Below the pieces are notes generated by a model. It saw nothing but the letters and a program-made list of their open reading frames with translations, had not been told where the DNA came from and ran no database searches. From Nocardioides malaquae (GTDB lineage Bacteria; Actinomycetota; Actinomycetes; Propionibacteriales; Nocardioidaceae), in assembly GCF_015070385.1 (NCBI RefSeq), contig NZ_JADCSA010000001.1:1-64000 (forward strand): a stretch of 64,000 nt of DNA, in the 5' to 3' direction. Position numbers and translations under genes: made by a program. Below are positions 63,162 through 64,000 of this stretch, in pieces (the stretch's first letter is position 1; each line of letters opens with the position of its first letter).

Positions 63162-64000
63162 GTGCGCACCGTGTCGATCGAAGAACTCACCGCCCTCGTC
63201 GCCGCCCGCGGGCTGGCGAACCCGCGGATCGTGACGAGCGGCAACTTCGCCACTCCCCGGACCACCCTGGCGCCCCTGCTGGCGAGCCTGGAGCAGGCAC
63301 GGCTCAACTGCCTCAACGCCCAACCCGGGCTCGACCTGCACGACGGCATCGTGCCGGAGACTTCCTTCGTGGGCGCAGGGGTGAGGCGCAGCCCGCGACT
63401 GGCCTACGTGCCGGCGCGGCTGTCGACCGTGCCCGGACTCTTCGCCACCGCGCTCCCGCCGGACGTGGTGGTCGTGCACACCACGCTGCCGCGCGACGGT
63501 CGGGTGTCCCTCGGGGTGGAGGTCAACATCATGCCCGCCGCCGTGGAGGCAGCCCGGGCGCGTGGCGCCCTGGTGGTGGCCCAGATGAACCCCCGTATGC
63601 CGTGGACCTTCGGTGACGCTGAGCTGGACCTGGAACTCATCGACGTCGGTGTCGAGGTGGACGAGCCGCTGGCCTCCCACGTCGCCGTGCCCCCGGGTGA
63701 CGACGCCGTGGCCATCGGGTCGCGCGTGGCGGAGGAGGTCCGTGACGGCTCCACCCTCCAGGCCGGCATCGGCGAGGTGCCCGACGCGACCGTGGCCCGA
63801 TTGACCGACCGTCGGGGGCTGCGCATCTGGACCGAGATGTTCTCCGACGGGGTGCTGGCGCTCGAGCGGGCGGGAGTCCTCGACCCGGGCGTCGAGATCG
63901 TCACCTCGTTCGTCTTCGGCAGTGAGGAGCTGTACGCCTGGCTCGACCGCAACCCCCGGGTGCGGTTACGCCGCACCGAGGTCACCAACGCCCCGTCCGT
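63162..64000 (+). CDS. Acetyl-CoA hydrolase/CoA-transferase family protein (partial)
   Basis: Runs off the right edge; about 279 residues visible. RIVTSGNFATPRTTL, RDGRVSLGVEVNIMPAAVEAARARG, VAQMNPRMPWTFGDAEL, GIGEVPDATVARL and IWTEMFSDGVLALERAG match acetyl-CoA hydrolases and 4-hydroxybutyrate CoA-transferases; the Glu of TEMFSDG is the likely acyl-accepting residue. GTG 63162 follows an AAGGTGGGG ribosome-site-like stretch; GTG 63153 or 63003 are alternatives. Acyl group unknown. Divergent from the ATP-grasp operon. Confidence 0.85.
   Translation, partial: MRTVSIEELTALVAARGLANPRIVTSGNFATPRTTLAPLLASLEQARLNCLNAQPGLDLHDGIVPETSFVGAGVRRSPRLAYVPARLSTVPGLFATALPPDVVVVHTTLPRDGRVSLGVEVNIMPAAVEAARARGALVVAQMNPRMPWTFGDAELDLELIDVGVEVDEPLASHVAVPPGDDAVAIGSRVAEEVRDGSTLQAGIGEVPDATVARLTDRRGLRIWTEMFSDGVLALERAGVLDPGVEIVTSFVFGSEELYAWLDRNPRVRLRRTEVTNAPS

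Noticed and set aside
62996-63616. A 206-codon plus-strand frame beginning at 62996
   Set aside because: It overlaps the CoA-transferase in another frame and is Arg/Gly/Pro-rich without domains, whereas the 63162 frame matches the family throughout.

Overview
High-GC Gram-positive (actinobacterial) chromosomal DNA, most likely from Nocardioides or a near relative (family Nocardioidaceae). The evidence is about 70% GC, frequent GTG starts and ATGA/GTGA overlaps, an actinobacterial integration host factor, a PriA without helicase motifs, and a housekeeping gene order that follows Mycobacterium and Streptomyces (arg, pheST, infC-rpmI-rplT, rib, rpe-rsmB-fmt-def-priA-metK-coaBC-rpoZ-gmk-mihF-pyr). 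Almost everything is on the minus strand; the plus-strand genes are 24414-29442 and the partial gene at the right edge.

Layout. 1-225: promoter and leader of an rRNA operon whose 16S gene lies just outside the left edge. 412-9670: complete arginine operon argC-(ACT protein)-argJ-B-D-F-R-G-H under one promoter with an ArgR-type palindrome. 9699-13108: two paralogous secreted SGNH/GDSL hydrolases. 13169-16758: pheST. 16947-21340: a histidine kinase fused to a DUF4153-like membrane domain, its response regulator, and a second PAS-type kinase. 21382-23845: trmH-like gene, rplT, rpmI, infC. 23854-29442: SseB-like protein, small membrane protein, PLP aldolase/racemase-like enzyme, P-loop kinase, DUF1800/DUF1501 pair. 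29488-35493: FMN riboswitch, ribD-ribE-ribM-ribBA-ribH, then hisE-hisG and a PH-like protein. 35568-46548: rpe, LigD-type polymerase, rsmB, MmcQ-like, fmt, def, priA, metK, coaBC, rpoZ, gmk, mihF. 46695-54796: carA-carB-pyrD-pyrK-like-pyrD-like-pyrF behind a PyrR-binding RNA hairpin.

Most notable region: 54905-62866, a translationally coupled operon immediately upstream of carA, where related genomes carry pyrR-pyrB-pyrC. It encodes an FAD/NAD(P)-binding oxidoreductase, a fused tandem ATP-grasp protein, a GNAT acetyltransferase, a possible 28-residue peptide, a NodB-type deacetylase, a third ATP-grasp ligase and an MFS exporter. No NRPS, PKS or lanthipeptide enzyme is present. I read it as a candidate NRPS-independent (ATP-grasp) peptide or amide natural-product cluster; product and novelty cannot be established from sequence alone.

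Other points worth attention: the pyr operon carries a canonical class 2 PyrD plus a PyrD-like protein that has lost the class 1 catalytic cysteine; an ACT-domain protein with a CASTOR-like motif sits in the arginine operon; a strong intrinsic terminator lies inside the trmH coding region.
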